Of a stretch of 64,000 nucleotides of DNA, positions 43,649 through 56,768 are shown piece after piece (position 1 is the stretch's first letter; every line of letters starts with the position of its first letter). The notes below the pieces were generated by a model that worked only from the letters and a program-made list of their open reading frames with translations, had not been told where the DNA came from and did no database searches. This DNA comes from Branchiostoma floridae (Eukaryota > Chordata > Leptocardii > Amphioxiformes > Branchiostomatidae). The translations under genes and the position numbers were made by a program. The stretch covers positions 11,790,283 through 11,854,282 of the forward strand of contig NC_049983.1 of assembly GCF_000003815.2 (NCBI RefSeq). The letters are read 5' to 3'.

Positions 43649-44765
43649 ATTCAACAGTCAGCAGCGACTATGACACTGCGTTTATGCTAATGTCAGATAC
43701 CTGCACTTGATGTTTTGAATGTGAGACAGGAAGATCTAGTTAAGCATGCATGGGAATCAGCAACTATTACAAGTAAGGTTTAGGGGAAGTGGTACGTGCT
43801 AATCTGTGGATTGTTTTGTCATCCGCGCTCCAAATATAAACTTCTGTTGTCAGACACGTCAGTGTAAAGGATTTACCTGGCAGAGCTAGCCTCCCTAGCA
43901 GGCTCTCTGGGCCTTTTCGTTTTTGGAGGGTGCGCATAAAACACTTTTTCTTTTTGTACTGGGTCGAAAGTATTGACACGCCAGCGGCACAAGCGACTCA
44001 CACAAAAAGAAATGACCAGCAAAAGCGCCCCCTAAATACGAAAAAAAAAGCCAAGAGAGCCTGCTATGGAGACTATGACAGGGTCAAGTTACTAAATGGT
44101 CTAGTGCATTACTGTCATGTCCGGAGATGTCAATCAAATCAGTTTTCCTGTTTGTCTGTTTGCTTGTTAGACATAACCAAGTAACGACAGAGATAACGTA
44201 ACGTTGCCCTTAAGAATTTTTCACGTCAATTAAAAACAAATGCTGTTCAACCGTATGCCATATATTTCATTAATTTCACGCGACACTTTTGTTAAAAGAG
44301 AACTTTTCACTCCAGTACTCATGAGAGAAACACAATAAATAACACACCATAGTTGACGTGTTAGTAGGCATCAAATATTCATTCAAAGCTTGGATATAAG
44401 CAGACTTGTGACATAACGAATACAGACGAATGAGCGATTACGGCTCATGGCCACCGGCGGATGATAATCACCGGATACTTGTTGCCCTCAGTTCATTTCT
44501 CACATGCATACATGTATATAGATAGTGTATGAAAGAGCACGTTGAGCTTTAAGGGCATTTGAGGTATAATTATAGAGACGTAATGTCGACTGGGGTGGAC
44601 ATAATCGTTTACAATTACGCCGCCGGAATCATTGTCTTAATAATGGATAATTGTTCTAATGACGGGAAAAACTCATACCAGGAATTCTAACGACGAACAC
44701 ACCCATCATCAAAGCGACGCCTTGCACCACAACAGCAAATAGCTAAAGTTTGTCCTCTAGACGAG
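43649..44765. other. Junction B-C (3' flank of B plus promoter block of C)
   Basis: Homologous to junctions A-B and C-D. It holds a MITE at 43877-44086, then the shared block accaagtaacgacagagataa, the cacaccatagttgacgtgtt block and a TATA-like box at 44515-44520. The upstream in-frame start seen in B and D (MDN..ND) is present here but runs into a stop before the main ATG. Confidence 0.7.
43877..44086. mobile_element. MITE-like inverted-repeat element in junction B-C
   Basis: The left end gctagcctccctagcaggct / ctctgggcctttt is mirrored by the right end (agagagcctgctatggagac). A closely related copy lies at the same relative position in junction C-D (56992-57198), and the site is empty in junction A-B. 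Confidence 0.65.
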
Positions 44766-47700
44766 ATGGAATCCTACGCCAGCCAAGATGAAGAACAGGC
44801 GGAACATGACATATTTTCAGAGGAAAGTCGTTCCCTTCCGAAAGAGAAGAGTCCACTGCAGAGGCATTTCCTTTGCCTCGTTAAAGATGGTGTCCTTGAG
44901 GAGGTGGAAGCGATGTTAAGAGACAACCTTGATGACTTGTCCTTCACCATCAACTGCCTGGACCCATGTGGCCGTTCTGCTGTAGAACTGGCGACGATCC
45001 GGGGTAACCAGGAGATGGTGGAGACATTACTGAGACATGGAGCGGACTTGGGAGACTCGCTACTGTACGCTGTGGACTTGGAGAAGGAAGACATCGTCAA
45101 AATTTTGCTGAGTCATAAGTGGCCAACAAACAGCACTGAGAAGGTGACTTTATTTTTTACTATATAACAGTATTACTATATAAATGCTATAGAGATTATG
45201 AGATTAATGCACATTGATCGATCATTCAGATTCCTCATGGTAAGAACTGGTTTGTGGTAAACACTAATAACTGATTATACTGGTGGATTGTTGTATAGTG
45301 TCATGGTTCTGGCGCGTAAGGGAAAGACGATCGAATTTTTGGTCTAGCAGAAAAAAAAAGATGTTTTTGCGTGCCTTTTCATCGGAAGACCGAGGTACTG
45401 TAATTCTTGAACTGTAAGTCACCATTCAACCGCTAAAATTTTGTCAACGCAAAAATGTCATCACTTTTCTGCCCCCTCCCTCTTGACCAGAAACTACGAT
45501 AAGTTCATACTCAGAGTGCTTTACTGTACTGTAATCACACTTTTCTTGACTACAACACGCACACAGCATGCTAGTGATTTACGCATTTACAAAGACGGCG
45601 CTGTTGTTCTTTAAGAAGGAAAACATTTATTTCACAAACGAAAATTGTGTCGTATGTTTTACAAATGCATCACGTTTGGTATTACGTACCTACAGCTCAC
45701 AGACAAGGACGTGGTTAGCATTTGAACCTTTCTTATTTACACAACACAAGGGCAGTTGCTGTACTTATCTTATAAGGCATGTTTCTACGTACTGTAAAAT
45801 TTTTAAACCATGGTCAACGGTGTGCAATCAAAAGACCGTGTATTGTGTCGGAAATAAATTCATGAGACTTACTCGGCCTCCCCAAATGTGTAAATCACAT
45901 GAATTACCGTCCAAGATTTTATCGAAGTTTCTTATGATGGATACACATGTTATGCACAGTCAAGAGAGTGTTATAATTCGAGGACACAATTCGTACCTCT
46001 GAGACTACAAAAATTGCTGAAAATTGGTTAAACGGACCCTTCTCATGGCGTTCCTGATTCAACACTGGCACATGCGTGCAGCAAGGCAGTTGATGGCAAA
46101 CAAACTGTTGGCGTGGTGGGATTCATTGCGGACAGGCTAAGGTATTCACACCTGTCAAACTTTCGATGACTTGTTTTGTGGTGAATCCTTCACTTAATTG
46201 GTTGGAATCCGGCCTAAATATTCCCAAGCTTCATTTGGTATGAATACCACTGAGAATGATGCGTGTTCATGAATATTAAGAAGAACAAGTAGGGGTATTT
46301 TGAAAGCCCTTCCTCATTGACTGTATCCGAGTTGACCAATCACGCCATCACCTAAACTTAATGTCGCGCGCCTATTGGCTGCCCCGTAATAATTCAAATA
46401 GCGATTACGCACACCTGACACGCTGAGAGGGTCAACGTTCTCTAGGTCATTTTACCATATATGGTGAAATGCTGGAACGCGGTGGACGTTGAAATAGTCA
46501 TAGAACTCCGGCAAAATCCCAATAAATCTTTTCGATGTGATTTTGGGCCAAGTATGACAAAGGGGTCCTTTTAGAAAATATCTCATGCACTAGCATACCA
46601 AATTTAGGGTCTTTGGGACTTAATACTAGGACACGAGAGAAAAGGGTATTGGCCTACTTTACCCTTTTGCAAAATTTCAGATCATTCGGCCAAGGAACGA
46701 CCGAGATTGCCCTTTAGAGTTTTTTCCCCGTCTAGAAATTAGCTTGCGAAAGGGTATGTCACTCCGTAAGGGGCGGTATAACCCCGTCGTGTGTAAGCAC
46801 GTCGACCGACGATGATGATGATGACGAGATAGAAGAAAGAAGGAAAAAGCAGGAACATTACGAAAACAATATTTCACGCCATACCATACCTACGGTCGGA
46901 TATTGGTGACATGATCATTGTGACTCCTAGCGGCTTGGTGATGAACATACCACAGGTTTTCATTTACTGAAAGAAAGGGACGGAATGCCTTAATCCGTCA
47001 TATCAAGAATGTTAACGTTTTGACGTTAGAAATTCCTCCAATGATTGTAAAAGCCTCCAATTATTGAAAAAAGACTTATCCCATACTACAACTGTATTAG
47101 TTAGATAAGCCTTAAGTTAAGCTATAGAACTGTAGTTATGTAGATATCATACTTTGTACCTTACACAATTGTTGTGTAATAAAGTTATCATTATCAAACC
47201 AGTAGACATAGGTCAATTTGGAAACAAATATGCAATCGGTTTAATCAATCTGTACAAATTATGCGCTTGCAGGGCACACCCAAAGAGTCGCTCTTTTCCT
47301 CTCACGTCACACCAGTCCTCCTAGCGGCGCATCGCAACAACTACAGCATCCTAAAACTCCTCCTGGATCACCAGTGCCCTCTACCCCGCATTGGTGACGT
47401 CAGAGGTTCGACCAACCACAGAGTCATGCTTGACTACTACCGCGCCGTCACCAGCCCTTCTTTCATTCTCCTCACCAGCCAAGATCCCTTCGAAACCGCC
47501 TTCAAGCTCAAGGAGGAACTGAACAACATCGTCTCTTGTCTGGAGACTGGAAAAAGAAAATTTCAAGAACTCTCTGTCCGTCTTGAGGAGTTTATTGCAG
47601 AGCTTATTGATTTCGCCAGGTGTCCTGAGGAGGTCATGACCGTCTTGAACGGTGGGGACAACATGGAAGACATCGCAGGATTGCGCATGCGTCAACTTCG

Positions 47701-50700
47701 AAAGGCTATTGCTGTAGGATATAAGAAGGTACGTTCAATACGATTGCATGATGTGATTATAATTTCTAATATCTAACTAAGCATGGCCTTACTTACGTCT
47801 GTACTCCTTCCCCTAGTTCGTGGCGAACGACAAGTGCCAGGAGTTGCTGAATCTGCAGTTCTACCGGTACCATCCCTGGATCTTGCATAGTTCTAAGTTG
47901 AAGAAGAGTCTTGCCGTTTTGGTATGGTGCCTTTTTAATGACTTCAAATGGTACCTCGTTACACAAGGTATTCTTTGATGGTGTAATGAGTAGATCTCAT
48001 CAGATCCTTTACCCCGTTCGTTGTTGAGACGCTAAGGCAATTATCAAACCTAAACTCCCACGCTTAAGGCCTTTGGGTATATGTGTATATGTGTGATGAC
48101 TGATGGATTTCACACTAATGTTCGTGGTATCAATTTCCAAATCATTATGCTGTTGAGATGCTACCAGTTGTTTTTTTCCACTGACCTTGCACCACTTTCT
48201 GTACCACCACAGCTGTTGGAAATCTTAACCCCTGTTCTGGCAGTCCTGTATTTGGTCGTCCCAAAGACTCGTCTGGGGCAGAGCATCGCCTCACCCGTTG
48301 TTAAGTACAGCATGAAGGCCTGGTCCTGGTTCATATTCTTGCAATCCATGACATTAATAGGCGCTCTTGATCACCCGGTGCTCGTTTCGGTTTCGTTGGT
48401 AATCTACTGTTTCTGGGTGCTCGGTAAGAAATCAGGTGTAACGAAGTATAAAATCTTGATTTTAGTTACGATATTAAATTTTATACAACATTTCATACAA
48501 CATGATTTTAATGGAAATAATGTTTGAAATTTGTTCAACTGCCTTTCTTTCTCCACAGTGTTGGTAACATTGCTACTTTTACCAAGAAAACACTGTTGTC
48601 TAATACGTAATTGTTTTTCGGACGTACCTTTAATAACGATTATTTTCCTGACATTTCTGGTACATTTTCTTACAGCTATGGTGTGGGAGAAGATAGAGGA
48701 GATTTGGACCGCTTCAGTGGACGCCTGGAACAAATGGGACCTGCTGCAGCTCCTGTGTCACGTGGCAGGTATGGGCTGCCTTGTAGGCGGCCTTGTAGTC
48801 CTCATACTGGTACGTAATGCTACATAGCTTTGAATATTTCTATTTCTGCTTCTGCAAAACGAAATCTGATGTGGTGATTCTAGAAATCATTTGATTAGAT
48901 AGTACAAAGCTAAACTTTTTTCCAACACAAAGGTACACACGGGTCAAATTGTCAACGACCACTGTCGCCTTCTTCAGGATCAATACTGATGACCAATCAC
49001 TTCAGAACGTATACTTGCGAGAGTTGCGGACACATGATCTTATTAACACGTGATCATCCGGATACGTGTCGTCAGTAATTAGTCAAACGTGCCAGGAAGT
49101 TTATAACGCCCACCGTCTCTGTTCATGTGATGGCTGAAGTGCCCTGATGTATACGGTATACCTCTTACAAAGTAGTCCGGAAGATCAAGTGTTTTTTTTT
49201 TATAAATCAGTCTTTTTATTGTTTATAAACAACATAATTATACAGAAAGAAAAATCATGGCAAGCATACAGAAAATAAAGGCACATGTGTAACAACAAAA
49301 CTGAAACTCAAAATCCAAGAACAAAAGAGTATGATCATAAAATGCCGTGAGTACCCCTATCATTGTACAGGAAAATAATGGAAATTAACTAGATAGAACA
49401 ATATATAATTTACCCCATTTCCCAATGTGTTTCTGGATCTTATTTTGTCTTTGAGCAATAATGAATTCTAATTTTTGAAAATAGGAAACAAATGAAATGA
49501 AACCAGATAAATCAACATGTTTTTTCCGGTACCTAAATATATAACATTTACCTAAGAGTATAATAAGATTTGACAAAACTGGGCATCGGTCGCTTAGATC
49601 ACCAAGGACAGTATTGAAAGCATTCATATGTAAATTTGTATTTGTCAAGTTAAAATACCAATCCTCCACTTCAGCCCAGAAATTAGCTACAATTCTACAA
49701 TTCCAAAATAAGTGTATAATTGTTTCCTCCTCTCCCTGACACAGACTACATAGAGGGGAGTCTATCAGGCCCCAGGTGTATAGTGTTTTATTTACTGTTA
49801 AGACTTTAAAAAGCGTCTTAAACTGAAACATCCTTGTATATGTATCAATTGAGAGCTTGTAAGGTAAGCTGTAAACTTGTCTCCATGGGATAGGAATGTT
49901 AAAAAGTTCCTCCCAAGACAGCTGTATTCTATACGACGGTTCACAAACCTTGTCATCGTTAATAAAGAAAAGGTACAAATGTTTATTGATGTGTTTTTTT
50001 CTAAGCCAAGTTGTGTCTCTACAAATGGGCATACAAACCTGTAAGATATAAGATGCTTTCTTTAATAACGATTTCCAGTGAGCTGGTATAGCAGAGATTA
50101 ACTGATTGTATTGTAATTTTGTACACACATCCCCAAATTTAAGAATGAAATTTTCATAAGAAAGAAATTCATTTTCAAAATCTAATACATCATTAAGAAA
50201 TCGAACTCCCCCCGTATCAAAAGCTGTGGAAAAGAATGGTTTTTGACCAATACATATATTCGAGTTCAAACAAAGAAGCTGTTGTTTGATCTCGTCCACA
50301 CCCTCTGGGGGTCGGACTTGGAAGCGCAGCCAAGATTGTATGACCTGTCTAAAAAAAGAAGTTACCGGGGGATTCTTACCCATAAACTTATCAAAATCAC
50401 GGACAGAATGTTGTGCAAAGGGGAACAAGGAAGTACGAAACAATGAACAAGACATGAATAGAATCTTGGAACAGAACCATTCTCTGTTTAACTGTAGCTT
50501 AGGAATCCAAGAGGCTTTTAAGGTGAGATCGACAGACCGCAAGTTTCTTAGCTTAAGTCCCCCCTGTTCATACGCACTGTAAATAGTCTTTCCACTAACT
50601 CGCTCCGGCCCACCTCCCCATAGAAATCGAAATATTTTCTTTTCATATTTAACAAAAAAATCAGGCGGTGGGGACGGAAGCGAGCTAAGTAAGTATATAA

Positions 50701-52710
50701 ATTGTGATACAATAAGTGTGTTTATTAAAGTAACTTTACCCATAAGTGTTAAAGTCTTTGTCTTCCAAGGAAATAAAAGTTTATCGATCTTAGTGAATTT
50801 CCTATCAAAATTTATACTAATTATATCAGAAAGTTGTACAGGAATATGAATTCCCAAAAGGTCGATGGGGCCGTCTGTCCAATGAATTGGCAAAGGACAA
50901 GGGAGATAAAAATGTGTACCCTTTAGAGAACCTATACGTTTTATTTTATATTTATCGAAATTTGGAATTAAACCAGATAATAAAGAGAAATCTTCTAAGT
51001 CTTTAACTAATGAGTAGAGGGAACCAAGTTTCGGGGCCAAAGGGAAATTAGAATCATCGGCATATTGAGAAATTTTGGACTCCATACCATACGTAGTTAA
51101 GCCTTCTATTTCAATATTATTTCTTATCTTAATAGATAAAAGTTCTACTCCTAAAATAAACAAATAAGGCGAAAGAGGACAGCCTTGGCGAACTCCACGG
51201 GACAGGATGAAGGGGTGGGAAATATGTCCATAATTGATTACCTTACTATTAATGTCTTTATATAAAACTTTTATCCAATTAATCAATCCCGCACCAAAGC
51301 CAAAGTATTCGAGTGTTTTAAAAATGAAATCAAGTCTAATTGTGTCAAATGCTTTTTCAAAATCTGCAACAAAAATTAAACCAGGTAAGTCATTACGTTC
51401 ATAATATTCTATAATTTCTAAAATCCGACGTATATTGTCACTAATGCACCTCCCTTGTAAGAAACCAGTCTGATCATGTGATATTAGATTTGGAATTATT
51501 TGTTTCATACGAAGGGCTATACATTTAGAAAGAATACGCGAATCACAGTTCAACAATGTTAAGGGGCGCCAGTTTTTAATCTGAGACGGGTCTTTATCCT
51601 GTCCCGTGGAGTCTTGCTTAAGTAAAAGAGTAATTAGACCGGATTTTGGGTGTCGGTTAAATGCCCCATCCGATAAGAAAAGTTAAAGGAGTCAAGCATG
51701 GGTTTCTTAAGATACTTAAAGAAAACTCTATAAAAATAAACAGGTAGGCAGTCTAATCCCGGTGCTTTTCCAGATGAAAATGAATGTATAGATTCTTTGA
51801 GTTCTTTTTCGGTTATTTCCCCTTCACATCTGTCTCGTTGATCGACAGATAAGGAGACATGGGGTGGGTCGGGAAAAAAAGATTTAAAAGTATCGCTCTC
51901 TAAAGACATCGGAGATTCTTTTAAAGAATAAAGGTCGGAAAAAAAACTTAACTTGTTCGATTAAGATATCTTGAGGGTCGGTTTTAACCGAACCCTCGGC
52001 CGTAACAAGTTTACTCATATTTTTCCGCACGTTTCCTCTATTTATCAAGTTCAAAAAGAGTTTTGTGCATTTTCCCCCTGTTCCAGTGTTAATAAGATCA
52101 TGTGTCCGTAAGTCTCGCGAGTTTACGTTCTACTCATCACTCATCAGTATTGATCCTGAAGAAGGCGACAGTGGTCGTTGAAAATTTGGTCCGCATGTAC
52201 TTTTGTGTTGGAAGAAAGTTTCGCTTAGTACTATATGATAATTACCAACACAGATAAGCTTCCATGATCCTTTGTTTAGATGTTGGTATCGTGGCGGGTG
52301 TCACACTCCATTTACCCCTCCTCTTGTTTTTCCGAATAAGGACCACGGCCTCGAGTTCCATCTCAGTGGCGACGAGTTGAACCCGGTCTTCTTCGGTGTG
52401 TACCTGCTGGCGATAGCGGTCATCGTCAGCTTCGCCCGGTACATGAGCATGTTGATGTTCTCCGAGACTATCGGTCCGCTCCTGCTGTCCATGTACAAGA
52501 TGGTTGGGGACATCTTTAAGTTCATGATCGTGTTTGTCATCATCATCATAGGCTTTGGCACTGCTTTTCTGTTCCTGTATAGTGCACCGAGAGTGTTTTC
52601 AGGTATGTTAAAGCTATTTTGAACTATCTCTCGATATGCATTTAACAGTGTGCAAACGTCATTGGAACATAGTGATGTGCTATGTAAATGTGACTAAACA
52701 CAAACATTAA

Positions 52711-52765
<55 letters not shown>

Positions 52766-55700
52766 AAAATTGTTCTCAACTCGAATTATTAGTTTATTTC
52801 CCGTATGTCTCATGATATCATTTTGTATGTCTCTTTTAACCCTTTAATCTGTAAGTCTATATAATATTGTATTTTTTATTGAATCTTTGGAAAAAAGGAC
52901 AAATCAGAAGTCATCGAGTTAAACCATCAGATTGTCCAATCCGGCTACGCATGGCTTCTAGACCACGTACACAATATATCCGAGGATTGTCATTGATTGA
53001 TGACATTGCCATTGAATAATTGAGTAAGTAGAGAAAGGCTTCCATACTTTTGTGAAACAGCTTTTCATGAACAAATAAATGTGACAAACCCCTCTGCTAC
53101 CATGGGTTTTCTCTTTCAGATTGCCACGTGGAGTATTACCAAGCTGTCAGCCAAGCTAATAACACCAACGTCAATTTTACCTTTGAAGACTTCTGCCACG
53201 ACTATGGCGACTTCACACAGTATGTGATGTTGTTTTAGTGAAAGATTTAGCTGCATGATACACAAAACTTGAAGGACTAATTTGAAGTGTCTCTAGAACA
53301 CCATCTCACGTCTTCAATCGTATGCCCTAAAATTCGTTCCACATTTCGACATACTGTGACTAACCATTCATCAGTCGTATTTCATTACCTTCGCCGAGAA
53401 GGTTATATTTTCGGTTAAGGCCTCATGTTGTGTCCCTACATGTAGGTCAACAGCATATAACTCGAGAAGCTGTGTATGGATTTTAATGATATTTGGTATT
53501 TGAGTAGCGGTTGCGGAAAGGAAGATCGTGTTCGAAAATGGTTGGCGTAGCCTTTTGCCGTCAGGGCGGTAGCGGGCCGAATGTGTGCGTCCGATTTCTT
53601 GTGAACAGCATAACTCGAGAATCCTTGCATGGATCCTGATAATATTTGGTCGTTGGGTAGGGGTCAGGACAACGAAGGGCACGTTCGATAATAGGTCCCC
53701 TAGCGGCTCCCTAAGGTATTGCAGCAAAACTTTTAATTTTGACATCTCGTGTTCTGGATATGCTCTGGTCATGATTTTGGCCCTTGGGGCAAAGAGTAAG
53801 CGCTGTGAGTTTGGACCCCCTAGCGGCTTTTTGAACTGCAGGCACCAATTTCCTTTCAAACTTTGGACGAGAATAACTCGAGAACGTGTTGACGGATCAT
53901 CATGATTTTTGGTATGTAGATAGAATGAGTAATGACGTACATAATTGTAATATTAATTATGCAAATCAACAGCTAATTTGCAAAATTAATGAGGAAAGTT
54001 CATAAATCCATGCCAATAGCATATAACTCGAGAAGCTGTGTATGGATTTTCATGATATTTGGTATTTGAATAGAGGTTGCGGAAAGGACGGTCGAGTTCG
54101 AAAATGGTTGGCGTAGCATTTTCTTCAAGACTGTAGCGGGCCGAGTGTGTGCGTCCGTTTGTTTGTGGAATGCATAACTCAAGAAGCCTTGAATGGATTC
54201 TGATAATATTTGATATGTTGGTATGGGTCAGGAAAGCGAAGGTCAAGCTCGATAATGGGCCCCCTAGCGGCCCCCTAAGGTACTGCAGCAAAACATCAAC
54301 TTTTGACATCTCGTGTTCTGAACATGCTGTGGTCGTGATTTTTGAGAAGTAGATAGCCTAAGTGATGACTAATTTAGTGTAATACTAATTATGCAAATCA
54401 ACAGTTAATTTGCAAAATTAATGAGGAAAGTTCATAAATCCACTGAATTCCATGATAGAACTTTCAAACTTGTCACATATGTAGCTGAGAAAGAGAATGC
54501 CCAACCCATATTAATTATGCAAATGACGACCTCATTTACATGATTAATGAGAAAACATGAACATGATGATTTTGGCATGTAGATAGCCTAAGTGAAGACT
54601 TACATAGTGGATGGTTATTATGCAAATTAACAGCAAATTTACAAATCCACTGCATTCCATAATAGGACTTGTCACACATGTAACTGAGAAAAAGAAGTTT
54701 ATGTTTTTGATAGCGTTTGTGGGGAACACATGTCCATGCAGTCGTTTGCTATTGGGGTAGGTACTCTTAAGTAATACATGAATAAGACCTCAAAGTCTTG
54801 AATAAAGGCATGATTATTTGGCGAAGGGATGTGTTCGTGGAACTCTAGTTCTGGAATACGTTTTTTTTGTACAATGGATGTTCTGAAACAAACACGCAAC
54901 ACGCAAACATGGCGTCCGTTTCACGTGGCTGCAAGTGCGTCTTTTTATATCTACACTGTCAGCATGTTTTCAAGAAAAGAACTATCGTAAAAATATGATG
55001 AAACAAAAGTGTACAATCCCTTCGTCCTAGATGGGACAAATCAATGTTATACTTGTTCATGACGCTGTACGGAAAGTTTGAGTTCACTGACTTGGATGGG
55101 ACGGCACCAAACGAAGTCCAGTTTCCTGTATTGTTCATCTGGCTGAGCAGAATCCTGTTTATCATCTACATCACAACCTCCATCATCATCCTGCTGAACA
55201 TGCTCATCGCCATGTTGAGTAACTCCTTCTCTAGTGTCTCGGTAAGTGGAGAATCATGACTAAATATTAATCATTGTCTGGATGTAGTTATGAAGCAGGC
55301 ACGCGAAACATGAGAAACTGAACTGTAACGTTATATATAATATCAACCATGTTTGAAAACTACTCTGTCATGTCAACGCAGTTCTTCGTCCTTATTGATG
55401 GTACATATATGTGCACACTGTCGTCGTATCAAACAATTGAATTGACAAAAAGTAAAAGAAGAAAACATTTTGAAATAATAATAAAAAATGTTTATGCTAA
55501 ATTAGACATTTCATTGTTTTCATCATTCTGCAGTCTAACGTCGAGGTGGAGTGGCGCTTCGCCCGTTCCCGTGAGATGTTGAAATACATCCCCAAAGGCC
55601 GCACGCTGCCGCCTCCCTTCAACCTCATCCCCAGTCCCAAGTCGGGCTGGTACTTCCTGAAATGGCTCGTTCTGATTTGCCGCGGCCAAAAGCTTCAAAA

Positions 55701-56768
55701 GGTTAGCAGAAATAGGTTCCTACATTTGCGTTACCAGCACATTAAAAATTTTTCAAGAAACTCTATCGCATCGTCACTTCAAAACATTTGACTGACTTGG
55801 AATCGATAAGTTAAACAATATGGTGGAGAATACCTCAGAGGTACATCGTTCTGTTTCCCTCGCTAAATTAACTAAAGCTCATCCCTGGTTTGGATTTATG
55901 TATAGATGTGAATGAAAGAAAACAGTCAAAACTGAACCATTGCAGTTTTTCATCTCCTTTACACATTTAGAATAATTCGATATCTTTTCTTCCCTTTTCT
56001 GTTTCCGACAGAAGAACGAGAAGGAGTTCAAGCATGCTGTCACAAAGTATAAGGTAATTGAAATATTCATGCTTTATCATCTAAGCTTCTGTTGACTTCA
56101 CGTTAGAACAAATGTTTGATCTCAGAGCCAGAGGGCACAATGTTGCCCCTCAAAAATATAAGACAGCACACTTTTAAGTGTTCTCCTAATTTTGAATCCA
56201 AACATGTGATTCCAAACATGATAAGCTAGTAAGGCCATGTTTATTTGATTATCCAGATGGCAACCTTTACGTAAACCCGAAAACTGATGCGAGCACGAGC
56301 GTGCACGTGGGAATAAAAAGAAGTTTGCCCACTCAAAAAGTGAACCATGACATAACACAGAATATGGCATGCCAAACAATTTTTTTTAAAATTTCTATTC
56401 ATTCTTCTTTGACCTTGGATTTGACCGTGACATTCTATGACGTTGGTGCACGACATTTTGCAGTTGATGTGCACGAATGGTTTCTTGGGAAAAGGCCGAA
56501 AATTGATGCGCGCACGGATATCATCCATATTATACCAAATTAGTGTGACCTAAAGTATTCCGAAATACATTGAGAAGAAACAGCTGTCAGCAATTGCTTT
56601 CATGGTGTATTTTGCGTAAGGCTAGATTTATCATTCAGTGTCTTATATTATGTCGTCTTTATCATCAAAGTGTCTTTCTCCTGTTCCACCAAACAGGTGA
56701 CCGTCAAACGGCTGAAGGCACGATACCTGCTGGCGTACCGTCTTCATCGGGATCAGGCTGAAGGGTGA
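44766..56768 (+). CDS. TRPC-type cation channel, array copy C (with LINE-bearing intron)
   Basis: Eleven exons: 44766-45143, 47273-47728, 47817-47921, 48213-48423, 48676-48809, 52341-52602, 53120-53219, 55031-55241, 55534-55701, 56012-56053 and 56697-56768, giving 712 aa with no break. The domain order is as in copy A. The S2 side of exon 4 is unlike the other copies (ALDHPVLVSVSLVIYCFWVLG). The end of S5 reads GTAFLFLYSAPRVFS, where A, B and D have TALQRLYSSPRPDS. The pore core reads LYLFMTLYGKFEF, so the usual Gly after Phe is Met. Intron 5 is enlarged to 3.5 kb by a foldback element and a LINE; intron 7 carries a 1.3-kb tandem repeat. All splice sites remain canonical, so the gene can still be spliced. 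Confidence 0.88.
47150..47200 (+). repeat. Retroposon-like 3' tail, intron 1 of copy C
   Basis: tactttgtaccttacacaat followed by tgttgtgtaataaagttatc matches the tails at 21655-21727 and 25260-25352, here with an ATT-type tail. Confidence 0.45.
48901..52231. mobile_element. Foldback element with about 148-bp arms, split by a LINE
   Basis: The left arm 48901-49049 (agtacaaagctaaac ... cttattaacac) is the inverted copy of the right arm 52086-52231 (gtgttaataagatcatg ... gtttcgcttagtact). Both contain the core cgaccactgtcgccttcttc also seen in the compact element at 6052-6170. The loop now contains about 140 bp of its own sequence plus the LINE. No transposase was seen; non-autonomous. Confidence 0.75.
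49193..52085 (-). mobile_element. 5'-truncated L1/Tx1-like LINE
   Basis: The minus strand encodes a reverse transcriptase of 723 residues in one frame (49385-51556), preceded by the same protein in a second frame (51634-51909, KELKESIHSFSSGKAPGLD) and a third short part further 5', so at least two frameshifts are present. Motifs: FLQGRCISDNIR, FVADFEKAFDTIRLDF (motif A), GVRQGCPLSPYLF (motif B), SQYADD (motif C), and a C-terminal CSLC ... HLFWNC zinc-knuckle-like segment typical of L1-type ORF2. The endonuclease and ORF1 are missing. It ends in a short A-rich run (T run on plus at 49193-49202) after a UTR of about 180 bp. Probably dead, but the long frame suggests moderate age. Confidence 0.88.
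52713..52762. repeat. (TA)n microsatellite
   Basis: Uninterrupted AT dinucleotide run in intron 6 of copy C. Confidence 0.95.
53380..54690 (+). repeat. Tandem repeat with about 566-bp unit, intron 7 of copy C
   Basis: catataactcgagaagctgtg begins at 53454 and again at 54020. Each unit carries, in order, gaaaatggttggcgtag, gggccga.tgtgtgcgtccg, a second ataactc.agaa.ccttg, cccctagcgg and ttgacatctcgtgttctg, then attatgcaaatcaacag and tttgcaaaattaatgaggaaagt as spacer. A partial third spacer array follows to about 54690. It begins with accttcgccgagaaggtta, as in the single copy at 15131-15330. Confidence 0.8.

Noticed and set aside
45568-46002. 144-codon open frame in intron 1 of copy C
   Set aside because: No homology signal, biased AT-rich codons, and located within a spliced intron; chance frame.
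53371-54309. Minus- and plus-strand open frames of 60-160 codons
   Set aside because: They arise from the 566-bp tandem repeat and repeat themselves with the unit; no protein domain.
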